Part shown: positions 17,455 through 27,072 of the stretch, one piece after another
How the letters are laid out: each line of letters starts with the position of its first letter
How positions within the stretch are numbered: the first letter of the stretch is position 1
Assembly: GCA_047635055.1 (NCBI GenBank)
Contig: JBLIIJ010000019.1
Coordinates: 1 to 46,707 of the forward strand
Length of the DNA: 46,707 nt
Source of the DNA: JAVJRN01 sp047635055
Lineage (GTDB): Bacteria; Bacteroidota; Bacteroidia; Cytophagales; Cyclobacteriaceae
Reading direction: 5' to 3'
Notes under the pieces: model-generated
Seen by the model: only the letters and a program-made list of their open reading frames with translations
The model's database searches: none
Told to the model about the DNA's origin: nothing
Translations under genes and position numbers: made by a program

Positions 17455-17934
17455 TCAATTTAGCTTTTTATCGACGTACTGATAAATTATTCCTCCTCCC
17501 TCTACCATAAAAAGAATAAGCGGTTTAGCGATTAAATTATCAAACATATCATGGAAATAAGTCCCTAACTCAATAAAACCGAAATACTTGAAAATAATAG
17601 TAAGCATAGCTACTAAACATACAACTCCAACCAGACCAATGGATAAATATCTAACTAAACCAATTGACTTGTAAAAGAGAGAATAGATCAGTAAAAGATG
17701 AAACAGAAGGTATGTAGGTGCGAAAACGATTGCTCCAATGCCGTACATGATATCTTTGTCTTTAGACAAAAACATAAATCGACTTTCAATTGTCGTGTAG
17801 CTAACATTAAGCAAATCCAAAAAAGCTTTAAAAATATCTGTATAAAGAATAGATATATGATATTTAAATATCCCTAATGAAATGATAATAATCACAAGCC
17901 CAATCGATATTGGAGTTGTATTGTTAATCTTCAT
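17455..17934 (-). CDS. Exosortase-associated small membrane protein
   Basis: The 159-residue protein has about four hydrophobic segments: one near the N-terminus (IGLVIIIISLGIFKYHISIL), one at about 67-87, one at about 92-112, and a late LILFMVEGGGIIYQY segment. It is not a transporter or enzyme I recognise. It overlaps the exosortase gene by 11 bp and is likely co-translated with it. Small membrane proteins paired with Bacteroidota exosortases are known (for example XrtX-associated proteins), and this is a candidate for that group. The pairing is strong evidence for joint function; what it does is unknown. Confidence 0.6.
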   Translation of the reverse strand: MKINNTTPISIGLVIIIISLGIFKYHISILYTDIFKAFLDLLNVSYTTIESRFMFLSKDKDIMYGIGAIVFAPTYLLFHLLLIYSLFYKSIGLVRYLSIGLVGVVCLVAMLTIIFKYFGFIELGTYFHDMFDNLIAKPLILFMVEGGGIIYQYVDKKLN

Positions 17935-18457
17935 TCGTTTTTGTTTGCGCTATTACGGAATATCTCAATAGCCAGTGTCGCCATATTAAGAATATGAATA
18001 TATATACGATCAATGTATAGGTATATTTATGATTCAGGTCGAATGTTGCGCGAAAGTAGTTATAGTTTAAAGCTAATGCGATCTCCCGAATTACATTGAT
18101 CAGAGAAATTAATAAACACCCCACAAAAGAATAAATAATTTTACTTATCCCACCCCCTGGAAAGCAGATCAAGAAACCAATAAAAAGTGCAAAAAGCTCT
18201 AAGCCATTACATGGGTTAGCCACTAAAACAGATTGCTCTTGGTTTATGAAAATCACGTTCTCTATCGCCTCCGATTCAAATCCAATCATTTTCAATCCAC
18301 CTACACTTGCTACAACTACAGTACCAGTCAACCAAGCATTCAGTGAACCCTCTGGTTGCAGATAAGCGAAAAATACGACTTCCCATGTCACAAAGACAAT
18401 TAGGGCGCGAATTAAAAAGGTTTTTATTAGTTTGTTTTTATCCATAAGAATAGTCAA
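17924..18457 (-). CDS. Exosortase-family transpeptidase (XrtX-like)
   Basis: The 177-residue multi-pass protein has the three catalytic residues of the exosortase/archaeosortase family, each in its usual setting: Cys83 in ANPCNGLELFA, Arg124 in NVIREIALAL and His143 in DLNHKYTYTLIVY. About five to six hydrophobic segments surround them. Exosortases cut a C-terminal sorting signal at the membrane and attach or release the protein, and are typically encoded with exopolysaccharide genes, as here. The start could be ATG at 18457 or 18445. No cognate substrate is visible: the only secreted repeat protein in the window carries a T9SS tail instead. The XrtX assignment is tentative. Confidence 0.85.
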   Translation of the reverse strand: MTILMDKNKLIKTFLIRALIVFVTWEVVFFAYLQPEGSLNAWLTGTVVVASVGGLKMIGFESEAIENVIFINQEQSVLVANPCNGLELFALFIGFLICFPGGGISKIIYSFVGCLLISLINVIREIALALNYNYFRATFDLNHKYTYTLIVYIFIFLIWRHWLLRYSVIAQTKTNED

Positions 18458-18675
18458 AACAAACTTAAGTAAAATTTACTAACGGTTTCACATTATTAGA
18501 AGGTGGGACTAGGCATTAAATTCCATTCGTTGATTAAGTAAAGTGTCTTTTACCTACACTTAAAATATCGCGACTTGAATACGATTTGAAGGTCAAAACA
18601 TGTAATTCAGCAACGACTTAGTCCGAATAGAGTAAATATTTATTCATAGTCCTTAAGATTGATTCATGATAATGA

Positions 18676-20031
18676 CTAGTAAGCGTTCTCGCTTCCTTTT
18701 ACAATTGACCAAATAGTTAAGAGAATGATTTTAAAATCAAATGACATTGTCCAATTCTTCACATAGAACCGATCGAGCCGAACCCTTCCGGACATATCAC
18801 TATAATCGAATGTTTCTCCTCGAAAGCCCTTTGCTTGGGCTAACCCAGTAATTCCTGGTTTAACAGCATGTCTTTGCCAAAATTTTTCAATGGATGGTTG
18901 GAATTTTTCATTCAACTTAATTGGGTGAGGCCGTGGACCAACCACCGACATTTCTCCAAAAAAAACATTGATGAATTGCGGAATTTCGTCTAAACTGGTC
19001 TTTCTTAAGAAAGCTCCTATTTTAGTAATTCTACTATCATTTTTTGTAGCTTGCTTTGTGTCAGATTCAGAATTCACGACCATTGTTCTAAACTTCCAGC
19101 AAAGAAACAGTCTATTATCGCGACCATGACGATTCTGTTTAAAGAAAATGGGGCCTCTCGACTCCAGTTTGATAATTAAGCCAACAAGGGGCACTAACCA
19201 AGATAATACGATTATCATAATTAACGATGAGAAAACTACGTCAAACACTCTTTTGAATACTTGGTTAAACTTGCTATCCAGAGGAATTGGATTTAAATTT
19301 AATACAGGAATGAAGCCGTAGTTCTGTACTTCTAGGGATCTGTTACTTATCGCACTGAATTGTGAAAGTAATTTCACCTTGATTAAATTATTTTCAGCAA
19401 AATCTACTATATCAGCAATGCTTTCTTCATTTATCAAGGGAGTATAAATAAATAAAATATCTACTTGACCTTCATCTAGTTGCGCCTTTATCTGTTGAAT
19501 GTCGATTGAGTCCTCTAAATATCCAAAATACCGATAGCCTATCCCTTTATTAATTTTGAAGTAATTTATGAGTTCTTCTGTCGTACTATGTTTTCCAAGA
19601 AAAGCTACTCGACGTATATTGTAACCCCTGGCTCGATAGTATCTGATAAAGAAATACCAAAAGGCTCTCCACATTACAGCGCCTAAAGCAAAATACAAAT
19701 AAGTGAAAAATAGGAGCTCTTTCGTGATGACTTCAGGCCCTGATAACATCCAAAAAACGAGGACGACTATTGGATTGATTATTAAAGCAACGGATATTTT
19801 ATTCAAGTATTGAAAAAAATTTGCTTCCCTATATGCTTTATTCAAGCCTGCTCCGAAAAACGTAATTAACCATATAGCACTTAAAATAAGCTCAAACGAA
19901 AAAATTGTTTTAAAGCTTTCAGCATTGTTAGTATTGCAAAAAACGGCTATCCAATAAGCACTATTAAAACAAACTAGGTCTAAGATTAGGAAAATTCCAG
20001 ATATGTATTTTGAATATCTATGGCGAATCAT
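18676..20031 (-). CDS. WcaJ-type polyprenyl glycosylphosphotransferase, copy 2
   Basis: This 451-residue paralogue of copy 1 has the same layout: N-terminal membrane spans, a central RRVAFLGKHSTTEELINYF region, and the catalytic domain with FFKQNRHGRDNRLFLCWKFR and TSLDEIPQFINVFFGEMSVV. The C-terminal halves of the two proteins are close to identical while the membrane part is more divergent, so sugar specificity may differ or be shared. The frame extends to 20124, but the ATG at 20031 is preferred by comparison with copy 1. The upstream part of its leader runs to within 14 bp of the decayed fcl gene. Confidence 0.92.
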   Translation of the reverse strand: MIRHRYSKYISGIFLILDLVCFNSAYWIAVFCNTNNAESFKTIFSFELILSAIWLITFFGAGLNKAYREANFFQYLNKISVALIINPIVVLVFWMLSGPEVITKELLFFTYLYFALGAVMWRAFWYFFIRYYRARGYNIRRVAFLGKHSTTEELINYFKINKGIGYRYFGYLEDSIDIQQIKAQLDEGQVDILFIYTPLINEESIADIVDFAENNLIKVKLLSQFSAISNRSLEVQNYGFIPVLNLNPIPLDSKFNQVFKRVFDVVFSSLIMIIVLSWLVPLVGLIIKLESRGPIFFKQNRHGRDNRLFLCWKFRTMVVNSESDTKQATKNDSRITKIGAFLRKTSLDEIPQFINVFFGEMSVVGPRPHPIKLNEKFQPSIEKFWQRHAVKPGITGLAQAKGFRGETFDYSDMSGRVRLDRFYVKNWTMSFDFKIILLTIWSIVKGSENAY

Positions 20032-20120
20032 ATTACAAGATTTGAGCAAGAATAAGTGTAATCCGGCAAGAAGACACATTATACATTGTAAATGGTTGTA
20101 AAATACCCTAAAATGGGTAG
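20003..20120 (-). repeat. 118-bp leader repeat, copy 2
   Basis: This is the same length as copy 1 (16414-16531) with four differences. The paired TTGTAAA heptamers are at 20086-20092 and 20096-20102. The segment contains the start region of the second glycosylphosphotransferase. It ends 13 bp before the stop codon of the fcl relic. Confidence 0.85.
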
Positions 20121-20133
20121 ACAAAAGATCTCC

Positions 20134-21010
20134 TTACCAACCTGATTTATCTACCAACTTATAAACTGAAGTGATCCCTTCTTTTAGTTTTATCTTCGGG
20201 TGCCAGCCCAGTTCGTTAATTCGCTTACTTGACATTAATTTTCTTGGTGTCCCATCAGGCTTTTCTGTATTGAAAAGATTTTACCTTCATATCCCACGAC
20301 TTGCTTCACCATATGCGCTAGATCGCTAATTGTCAAATCTTCACCAAAACCGATATTCACAGTATTACCATCACTGTAGTTTTCCATTAGAAACAAAGGT
20401 GCTTCAGCCAAATCATCCACGTGCAAAAACTCACGCATAGGACTTCCCCATATTTCCACTAACGAATTAAAGTGGGCAAAACATGTGAATTATTCAAATC
20501 ATAGTTGTCTTTGGGTCTATACAGGTTTGCAGGCATAGCACTAATAAAATCCGAACCATATTGTGCGCGATAAGTCTCACATAGTTTTGTCCCGGCTATT
20601 TTAGCAATGGCATAAGGCACATTCGTTGACTCAAGACTTCCTATAAGCAAGCTATCCTCTGTTATAGGCTGATTAGCCATTTTTGGATAAATCCTCGAAC
20701 AACTTAGAAAAGTATTTTTTTAACAGAGGTCTCGTAAGCCGCCTGAATCACATTACTTTGAATCATCAAGTTTTCATAAAGAAACGCACCCCTGAAGAGA
20801 TTTTTGGCATGAATGCCTCCCGCTTTAGATGCGGCTAAAAAAACATAATCAGGCTTTTCATTTTCAAATAAACAGCAACCCTTTCTTGGTTGATCAGATT
20901 CAATTCTTTCGAAGATCTTGAGTATATTTTAGTATAAACTTCTGATTGCCGAATTCTTACAATAGCAAAACCAACCATTCCTCGATGGCAAGCAACATAT
21001 ATTTTCGGCT
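20134..21010 (-). pseudogene. fcl: Decayed GDP-L-fucose synthase
   Basis: Pieces of a complete fcl gene can be read in order on the minus strand. The N-terminus KIYVACHRGMVGFAIVR has Cys for Gly in the NAD(P)-binding GxxGxxG loop and no clear ATG. ENEKPDYVFLAASKAGGIHA and NVIQAAYETSVKKILF follow. Then come KMANQPITEDSLL with YAIAKIAGTKLCETYRAQYG (intact catalytic Tyr-x3-Lys), MREFLHVDDLAEA and a C-terminus ending DKSGW. Frameshifts lie near 20870, 20715 and 20270, and some 15-20 codons are missing with a stop near 20459. The enzyme would have made GDP-L-fucose from the product of gmd next to it. It cannot be functional as written. Confidence 0.88.
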
Positions 21011-21019
21011 TTTTCCCAC

Positions 21020-22129
21020 TTACTCTGACTGTTTTAATACTTGATGGCCTCCCTCTAACAAATATTTATCCTTCTCAAAGAGTTTTAGGTCTGACTCCAT
21101 CATTTCCTTTACTAACGCCTTTAGATCGTACTCTGGCTTCCATCCTAACTTAGAATTTGCCTTTGAAGGATCTCCAATTAATAAATCAACCTCAGTAGGT
21201 CTAAAATATTTAGGGTCAATACGAATAACCTCCTGTCCGATTTTAAGTGAAGTCTTTTTATCAGATAGAGAAGTTACTATTCCTACTTCGTCTACACCAC
21301 TACCTTTAAATTCAAGCTCAACACCAACTTCTGCGAAAGCCATTCTCATGAAATCTCTTATTGGGGTTGTTGTCTCTGTTGCTAGGATAAAGTCTTCTGG
21401 TTTGTCTTGTTGAAGCATTAACCACATACCTCTTACATAATCCTTTGCATGACCCCAATCTCTCTTAGAATATAGATTACCCATATAAACAAGTTCTTGT
21501 AAACCCAAAGACATTTTAGCAACTGCCCTTGTGATTTTTCGAGTCACAAATGTTTCTCTTCTTAGAGGTGACTCATGGTTAAATAGTATGCCATGGCAAG
21601 CATACATATTGTACGCTTCGCGGTAATTAACTGTGATCCAGGATGCGTACATCTTGGTAACAGCGTATGGTGATCTAGGATAAAAAGGAGTTGTTCTTTT
21701 TGAGGTACTTCTTGCACCAATCCATAAAGTTCAGAAGTAGAAGCCTGATAGATTCTCGTCTTTTATGTTAGTCCTAGCAAACGAACCGCTTACAACAAGC
21801 GCAAAGTACCAATTCCGTCTACATTAGCTACATATTCAGGAGTATCAAAACTCACACGAACGTGAGACATGGCTCCTAAATTGTAAATCTCATCAGGTTG
21901 GATTTCTTGAATTAACCTAGTTAAATTCATTGAATCTGTCAAATCGCCATAATGAAGGAATAGTCGTGTATTTTGCTTGTGAGGGTCTTGATAAAAATGA
22001 TCAATTCTATCCGTGTTAAATAATGAGGCCCCACGCTTAATTCCGTGAACTTCATATCCTTTTTCAAGGAGCAATTCCGTTAAATACGCTCTGTCCTGTT
22101 ATTCCTGTAATAAGTGCTTTTTTCGTCAA
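21020..22129 (-). pseudogene. gmd: Decayed GDP-mannose 4,6-dehydratase
   Basis: The whole gene is recognisable but broken. The N-terminus reads TKKALITGITGQ and is then frameshifted near 22090, destroying the cofactor-binding loop. GYEVHGIKRGASLFNTDRID and IYNLGAMSHVRVSFDTPEY follow in an open frame. Two in-frame TAA codons, at 21790-21792 and 21763-21765, stand where Glu codons are expected. A one-base loss near 21697 disrupts the catalytic Tyr-Lys region. The rest (21652-21020) is open, with NHESPLRRETFVTRKITRAV and RDWGHAKDYVRGMWLMLQ. An intact gene would supply the substrate for fcl. The ATG appears to have become TTG (22129-22127). Confidence 0.9.
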
Positions 22130-22183
22130 GAAAATAAAATTTTAATCCACAAATTTTCAAAAAAAATGTTGCATGATGGTTTA

Positions 22184-23329
22184 TTATCGATTTGATTCTG
22201 CCTTATCCCAAAAACTAATCTTCTTACCAAACACGGACGATAACATTCCATTGAAAGAATTGACATGTACTACCATTGCGTGGTGAAAAGCCATGACTAA
22301 TTTGTTTCTATTTCCGAAATAGTGAAGCAAAGCTAGGATTACAATAAAAAAAAGCCCGAGCAGTCCAAGGAAAATGAAATAATAATTCATTTGAAATATC
22401 CCATATATTATTGTCAAAACTAAGTTTAGTAACAAAAAATGAAATCCTGACCACCTCAGTACTTTTCGTAGGATAATGTGCATTTTGGTAGTTAAATCCA
22501 GCTCAGGCCATAAATATGTAACACAATTCATTTGCCTATTTCCCATTCTTCTTTTTCTGGAAGTCTCTTCCTCTTCATTGAGAACAGCAGCTTCTAGACC
22601 CTTTGCTTGAGCATTAAATCCAACCGAAAGACCATTGCCACATAACCTTAAAGGTGCTTCTAAATCATTAGGGACAAATTCAGGTAACTGCCTAAAGTGC
22701 CTTGCCAGCATGGCGAAATTTCCTCCATTGACTACAATACATCGTCCTAATTTGGCCTCACTTCTTCTAATCCACTCCTCGTATTTCCAATATAGACCTT
22801 CTGATTTAGCAGATTCGGTAACTTCATCGTAATACTGCATTGAACCACCGACTAAATCATACCCTTCCCTTAAACTTTCAACCAAAAACTTAAAAGCATT
22901 TTTTTCAAAAAAGGTATTTGCGTCAGAGAATAGTAAAATGTCATTCTCCTCTGGAGATAATTGATCGATTGCGATATTTAAAGAATCATTTTTCCCTTTA
23001 CGATAACCCTTATCAATTACAGCTATTTGATCTGGAAAAAGTTTGGAGAACTTATTAATCACTTCGCTTGTCCTGTCGCCTGATTTATCAACAACAAAAA
23101 CATGCACCATTCTAAACTCACTTTTCAATTCAATACAATTACTAACTTTCTCCTCAATTGTCCCTTCTTCATTATAAAGTGGAATTATATGGTAGACAGA
23201 TGTGCTAGAACCAAAAACGTTTTTTTTAACAGGATCCAATCGTTTAAGCAAATGAATAATTAGAGGGTACCCTAAGTACACAAAAAAAATCGCGGAATAT
23301 AGGGAAATTATTAAAATCAAGAATATCAT
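22184..23329 (-). CDS. Family 2 glycosyltransferase, membrane-anchored
   Basis: The 381-residue enzyme has an N-terminal membrane span (residues 1-24), a GT2 catalytic domain, and two or three hydrophobic segments near residues 280-345. Visible motifs are YHIIPLYNEEGTIEEKV, the donor-site DILLFSDANTFFEKNA, and NDLEAPLRLCGNG in place of the usual ED region. The layout resembles processive or polyprenyl-linked GT2 enzymes. Its start overlaps the stop of the GT4 gene by 4 bp (ATGA), so the two are co-translated. It lies intact between the decayed gmd and the lyase region. Donor and acceptor are unknown. Confidence 0.85.
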   Translation of the reverse strand: MIFLILIISLYSAIFFVYLGYPLIIHLLKRLDPVKKNVFGSSTSVYHIIPLYNEEGTIEEKVSNCIELKSEFRMVHVFVVDKSGDRTSEVINKFSKLFPDQIAVIDKGYRKGKNDSLNIAIDQLSPEENDILLFSDANTFFEKNAFKFLVESLREGYDLVGGSMQYYDEVTESAKSEGLYWKYEEWIRRSEAKLGRCIVVNGGNFAMLARHFRQLPEFVPNDLEAPLRLCGNGLSVGFNAQAKGLEAAVLNEEEETSRKRRMGNRQMNCVTYLWPELDLTTKMHIILRKVLRWSGFHFLLLNLVLTIIYGIFQMNYYFIFLGLLGLFFIVILALLHYFGNRNKLVMAFHHAMVVHVNSFNGMLSSVFGKKISFWDKAESNR

Positions 23330-24357
23330 ATTAAGCTATAAACCTTTTGATGTTTTTCTTTAAATATAGCAATAGAATTTACTGGCATATCTTTATTTAT
23401 CCTAGATTTAATTCTCTTGAAAAGATCTGAATCAAACGCTTTATTAATTGCTTTAGCCAGGTCAACCGCATTTCCAACTTCGAACAGTATGCCATTCTCA
23501 CCATTGTCTATATTTTCTTCAAATATTCCTAATTTCGGCGCAATGATTAATTTACCATAGCTCTTTGCTAAGTATAATAAACCACTTGTGTCTATTTTAA
23601 GATATGGCATCACAACAACTCCCGCCTTATTGAAAAGTAGCTCTACTTCATTATCGGGAATGTAATTAATAAGCCAGTGAATGTTTGCTCTCTTATTTTG
23701 GGATTCAATTAGGAGGTCAATATCATACTCAACTTGCCCTGCTATTGTGACTTCCCACTCTCCATCATAAGATATTTTATCTAGCGATTCAATGAGTATT
23801 TCCAATCCCTTGTAAGGCCTTATATTTCCGAAAAATAGAATGTGATGTGGATTCTCCAGTTTCTTTTCAATTTTAACTTTATCAAAATAGTGATCTATGA
23901 TATGGTAGCTCAAAGGAGCAGGAAACGACTTACAGTAAGATTGATAAATACCTTTTGTATGGAAGATTAAAGAATCTGATATTCCGTATATTTTTCTAAA
24001 AAAATAAAAATCAAAAAACTTAGTTTCATGAGGAAGAATATTATGAACGGTTCCTACTATAATTATTCCACGTGATTTCAAAATTCTAAGAAAGAAAAAG
24101 TCCATAAAACTTAATTTGAGCCAGTGATAATGAAAAATGTCATTGATTTTCACAGTAGATACGATTTTGAACCAACCTACCAAGTAGTAAACTAATTTTT
24201 TTAACCCTTTGGAAACGCCATAATTACCAAAGACTACTACTTCATTTTCATCATCATAAATATTCTTTCTAGAAGTGAAAATTTTCTCTGCTACAATAAT
24301 ATTACTAACATACTTTGCTGTATTTGTTTTCCCATTTGGTTCCAAAATGTATCTCAT
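23326..24357 (-). CDS. Family 4 glycosyltransferase
   Basis: The 343-residue soluble GT-B enzyme has a C-terminal donor-binding half with HHILFFGNIRPYKGLEILIE and NKAGVVVMPYLKIDTSGLLY, then a PKLGIFEENIDNGENGILF region, which correspond to the nucleotide-sugar site of GT4 enzymes. The N-terminal half is divergent, with FHYHWLKLSFMDFF and a VGTVHNILPHE segment. It is the first gene of a two-gene unit with the GT2 enzyme. The 261 bp between it and the divergent lyase-like gene is very AT-rich and holds no other gene that I can see. Confidence 0.85.
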   Translation of the reverse strand: MRYILEPNGKTNTAKYVSNIIVAEKIFTSRKNIYDDENEVVVFGNYGVSKGLKKLVYYLVGWFKIVSTVKINDIFHYHWLKLSFMDFFFLRILKSRGIIIVGTVHNILPHETKFFDFYFFRKIYGISDSLIFHTKGIYQSYCKSFPAPLSYHIIDHYFDKVKIEKKLENPHHILFFGNIRPYKGLEILIESLDKISYDGEWEVTIAGQVEYDIDLLIESQNKRANIHWLINYIPDNEVELLFNKAGVVVMPYLKIDTSGLLYLAKSYGKLIIAPKLGIFEENIDNGENGILFEVGNAVDLAKAINKAFDSDLFKRIKSRINKDMPVNSIAIFKEKHQKVYSLI

Positions 24358-24618
24358 CTTTTAAACTAAAGTTTTGAAGGACTTATGTAAATATATTCTG
24401 ATATAATTCAATTTACTATTTGTATTTTTTTTGAGTTGACTTCTAGCATTTAGGAAATTCTTTTTTGGCAAATTATCATTAACTGAATTGATAAATAGTA
24501 AATTATGGTGATTTGTAACCAATTTTTAATTCGAATTTATAGGCCGAATATTTCGTTCTTCCACATCTCTTTTTGATCGTTCGAATCAAAAACACTCACC
24601 ATATTTAATTCAGAAGAC

Positions 24619-25428
24619 ATGAAAGTATTTTATAAAAATCTATTTAAGAACATCATAAAATTAAAGCATGTTCTTTGTATCATTTACACCGTTCAATTAT
24701 CGATCTGCTCTGGTCAAAAAATGATGTCTTTAGATTTTGATGGCGAATTGACGAATGAAGAATTAGCCTTAATAAACCTCAGCGAGATTAAATTACTAAA
24801 AGGGGACAAAAATAGTATGATCTTAGTTGAATACATTGGATATCCACACGGAAGTAGACGCGTATTATCTAATATTATGATTCCTGGAGAACCAACTCAA
24901 GAAGCTACACTGAAATTTAAAGTCAAGTTTTCGGACGAGTTTAGTTTTGTGAAAGGTGGAAAGCTTCATGGATTCGGTCCTTCCAAACCAGTTTCTGGAG
25001 GGAATAATGGGGGGCCTGACAAATGGAGCGCTAGGCTTCTTTTTAAACCCAATGGTAAAATAGCAACATACACATATCATCAAGATCAGAAAGGTATATA
25101 TGGAGAGGGTATCACCTCTCAGGCTGGAGTAATTATTCCTGGAAAATTTCAACAAATAGAATTCTATATAAGAATAAATACGCCTTTCACAGCGAAAAAT
25201 GGACAACTAGAGGTTAAAGTAGATGGAACAACTGTCATAAAACAAGATGGATTACAATTTAGAAGTGTAGATGGAGAAAATACATTAATTAGCCAATTTC
25301 TATTTTCAACCTTTCATGGAGGAAATACACCTGACTTTGCCCCTAGAAACTCATTGGGGTTTTATTCCATTGAAACAGCCTACTTTGATGATATCGAAAT
25401 ATACAAAGGAAGAACGCTATCTGAATGA
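24619..25428 (+). CDS. Secreted polysaccharide lyase 14-like protein
   Basis: The 269-residue protein begins with a basic stretch and a hydrophobic segment ending near SICSGQ, consistent with a signal peptide. The mature part has family-14-lyase-like strands: LKFKVKFSDEFSFVKGGKLH, then WSARLLFKPNGKIATYTYHQ and late FLFSTFHGGNTPDFAP plus AYFDDIEIY. PL14 enzymes cleave uronic-acid polymers such as alginate or glucuronan, so this could trim the polysaccharide made by this locus. I cannot confirm catalytic residues. It has no T9SS tail. A decayed paralogue lies 1 kb downstream in the same orientation. Confidence 0.7.
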   Translation: MKVFYKNLFKNIIKLKHVLCIIYTVQLSICSGQKMMSLDFDGELTNEELALINLSEIKLLKGDKNSMILVEYIGYPHGSRRVLSNIMIPGEPTQEATLKFKVKFSDEFSFVKGGKLHGFGPSKPVSGGNNGGPDKWSARLLFKPNGKIATYTYHQDQKGIYGEGITSQAGVIIPGKFQQIEFYIRINTPFTAKNGQLEVKVDGTTVIKQDGLQFRSVDGENTLISQFLFSTFHGGNTPDFAPRNSLGFYSIETAYFDDIEIYKGRTLSE

Positions 25429-26400
25429 TCTATCTTTAATGCATTTAATACAAGAGTATTGATACTTTATTGGAGTAAGCTCACCCCATCCTCCAGATAT
25501 AGAAAGAATTTCTGAATAGGCTTGGACATACAACAGTTTCGGATAATCATCCACTGGATTATTCGCCCAAATATAAACTTGATTTCCTCCAAAATCTCCT
25601 TCCCATCATATATGCCAGGAATGCCGCTTAAATTAAAAACCGAATTATTATTCATTTCTAAGTCTCTACCAACAATTTTTGCTTTTCAATAACTACCCGC
25701 ATCAAACCAATATTCAGAAGAGGTAATAGACTTGGCCGAATAATCTACCGATTCCAATAATTATTTAAGCTCATCAGCGGTTGGAAAATACCCCCCAATT
25801 GAGCAAATATTTGATTGCTGTGAAGCATACCAATTACATATAATCAACTTGGAGCTATCATCCTTCAAAAAAATAAAAGAGGTTGTACTGTCAGACATGT
25901 GATTCTGTTCAGAGTTCGCCATACCATATTGTTTCTGAAGCCTGAATAACAGGCATTCCATTGTTGTAATGAAAGTTTCGTGAATTTTCTGCCATCCATA
26001 TTTGATTTCCAATCTTAACCCACTTATAATCATTCCCCTCAACAGCTAAAAGTGTACCCATTAGGCCTACTTCTAATAGCTCAGTCTCCGCATATCCATT
26101 CTTCCGTAAAAGACCAAAACCAAAACCCTAATTAATAAGATCGCCAAGGTCTCACACGTAACCAGCTGCTATAAGCTCTGATAATTCTAAACCAAACGAT
26201 AAAAGTACATATGAATCTATATTTATGGTATGAAGTTCATGAATGCTAACGTACAATATCAAAACTGTAAGGCTAACCTTATTAGCTATAAAGTCATTCA
26301 GATCACGTTAAGCGTCGATAAAAGCAGAAATTTCAATTCCTCCGTCTAGCAGGTCCAATATTGAATACCCTTTTCCATTAGGAGGTCGCCAATTGAATAG
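25417..26400 (-). pseudogene. Decayed FISUMP-domain protein with LxxAG-type repeats
   Basis: No full frame survives, but joined segments are recognisable. Near 26400-26140 the minus strand reads YSILDLLDGGIEISAFIDA and LELSELIAAGYV, like short DLLxAGVxI repeats. LLAVEGNDYKWVKIGNQIWM through AENSRNFHYNNGMPVIQA follows (about 26050-25940), the hallmark start of a FISUMP domain. Then come SIGGYFPTADELK and, at the end, FGGNQVYIWANNPVDDYPK and YSCIKCIKD, matching the family's C-terminus. Several stops and frameshifts separate the pieces. Its end overlaps the end of the lyase-like gene. FISUMP proteins are surface proteins of unknown function. Confidence 0.7.
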
Positions 26401-26479
26401 CCACTTTGAAGTACTTCTTGGAGCGAGCCCAGAGCCCTTACGGAGACAGAATAACAAAAATGAAGAATCTTTCCTACAG

Positions 26480-27072
26480 CATGACTTATATCTCGAAGAA
26501 TGAAGGGCGTAAAACCAAAAATGGTTCATGTATTGAAATCAATTATACTGGCTCGCAAATTGAAAGTAAACGAGTTTTTAGCAATGTAAATTCTCTACAA
26601 ACCCCTAAAAGACAATATTCAATCAAATTTGATGAGGATCTCGACTTTGTTAAAGGCGAAAAACTACATGGGTCTAGACCTAAAAATCCAGTTCAGGGAG
26701 GCAGTGAAGGAAGACCAAATGGGTGGCGTTTACGTATCCTATTTGAAGAGCACGGTCTTCTATAATCCTATTTGTACCATCAAAAGAATAGCTGTATAAA
26801 TGGCGATGATGTAAAGACGGACAGAATTGTGTTCCCTCCTAGTAAATAAAATTTCACTCTATATGAAAATTAACGAGCCCGCTACTGCAAAAAAATGAAG
26901 AGATGGAAATTTGGGTAGATGGAATAAAGCAAATCGATAGGTCTGGAATTCAATTCCGATCTCTTGAAGGAGATAGCACACTAATCACTCGTTTTCTTTT
27001 CTCAACATTTCATGGAGGAAATTCATCTAACTTTACATATAAAGTTTCTTTAGGTGTAAAGTTAGGAATGTG
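26480..27072 (+). pseudogene. Decayed second copy of the PL14-like lyase
   Basis: Segments match the intact protein at 24619 in the same order: SKRVFSNVNSLQTPKRQYSI, KFDEDLDFVKGEKLHGSRP and NGWRLRILFEEHG (to a stop at 26765). In other frames, YMKINEPATAK, RSGIQFRSLEGDSTLITRF and FLFSTFHGGNSSNF follow, ending in TGA at 27072. The N-terminal signal region is not recoverable and at least three frame changes are needed. The last codons overlap the annotated GTG of the following FG-GAP gene. Confidence 0.8.
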
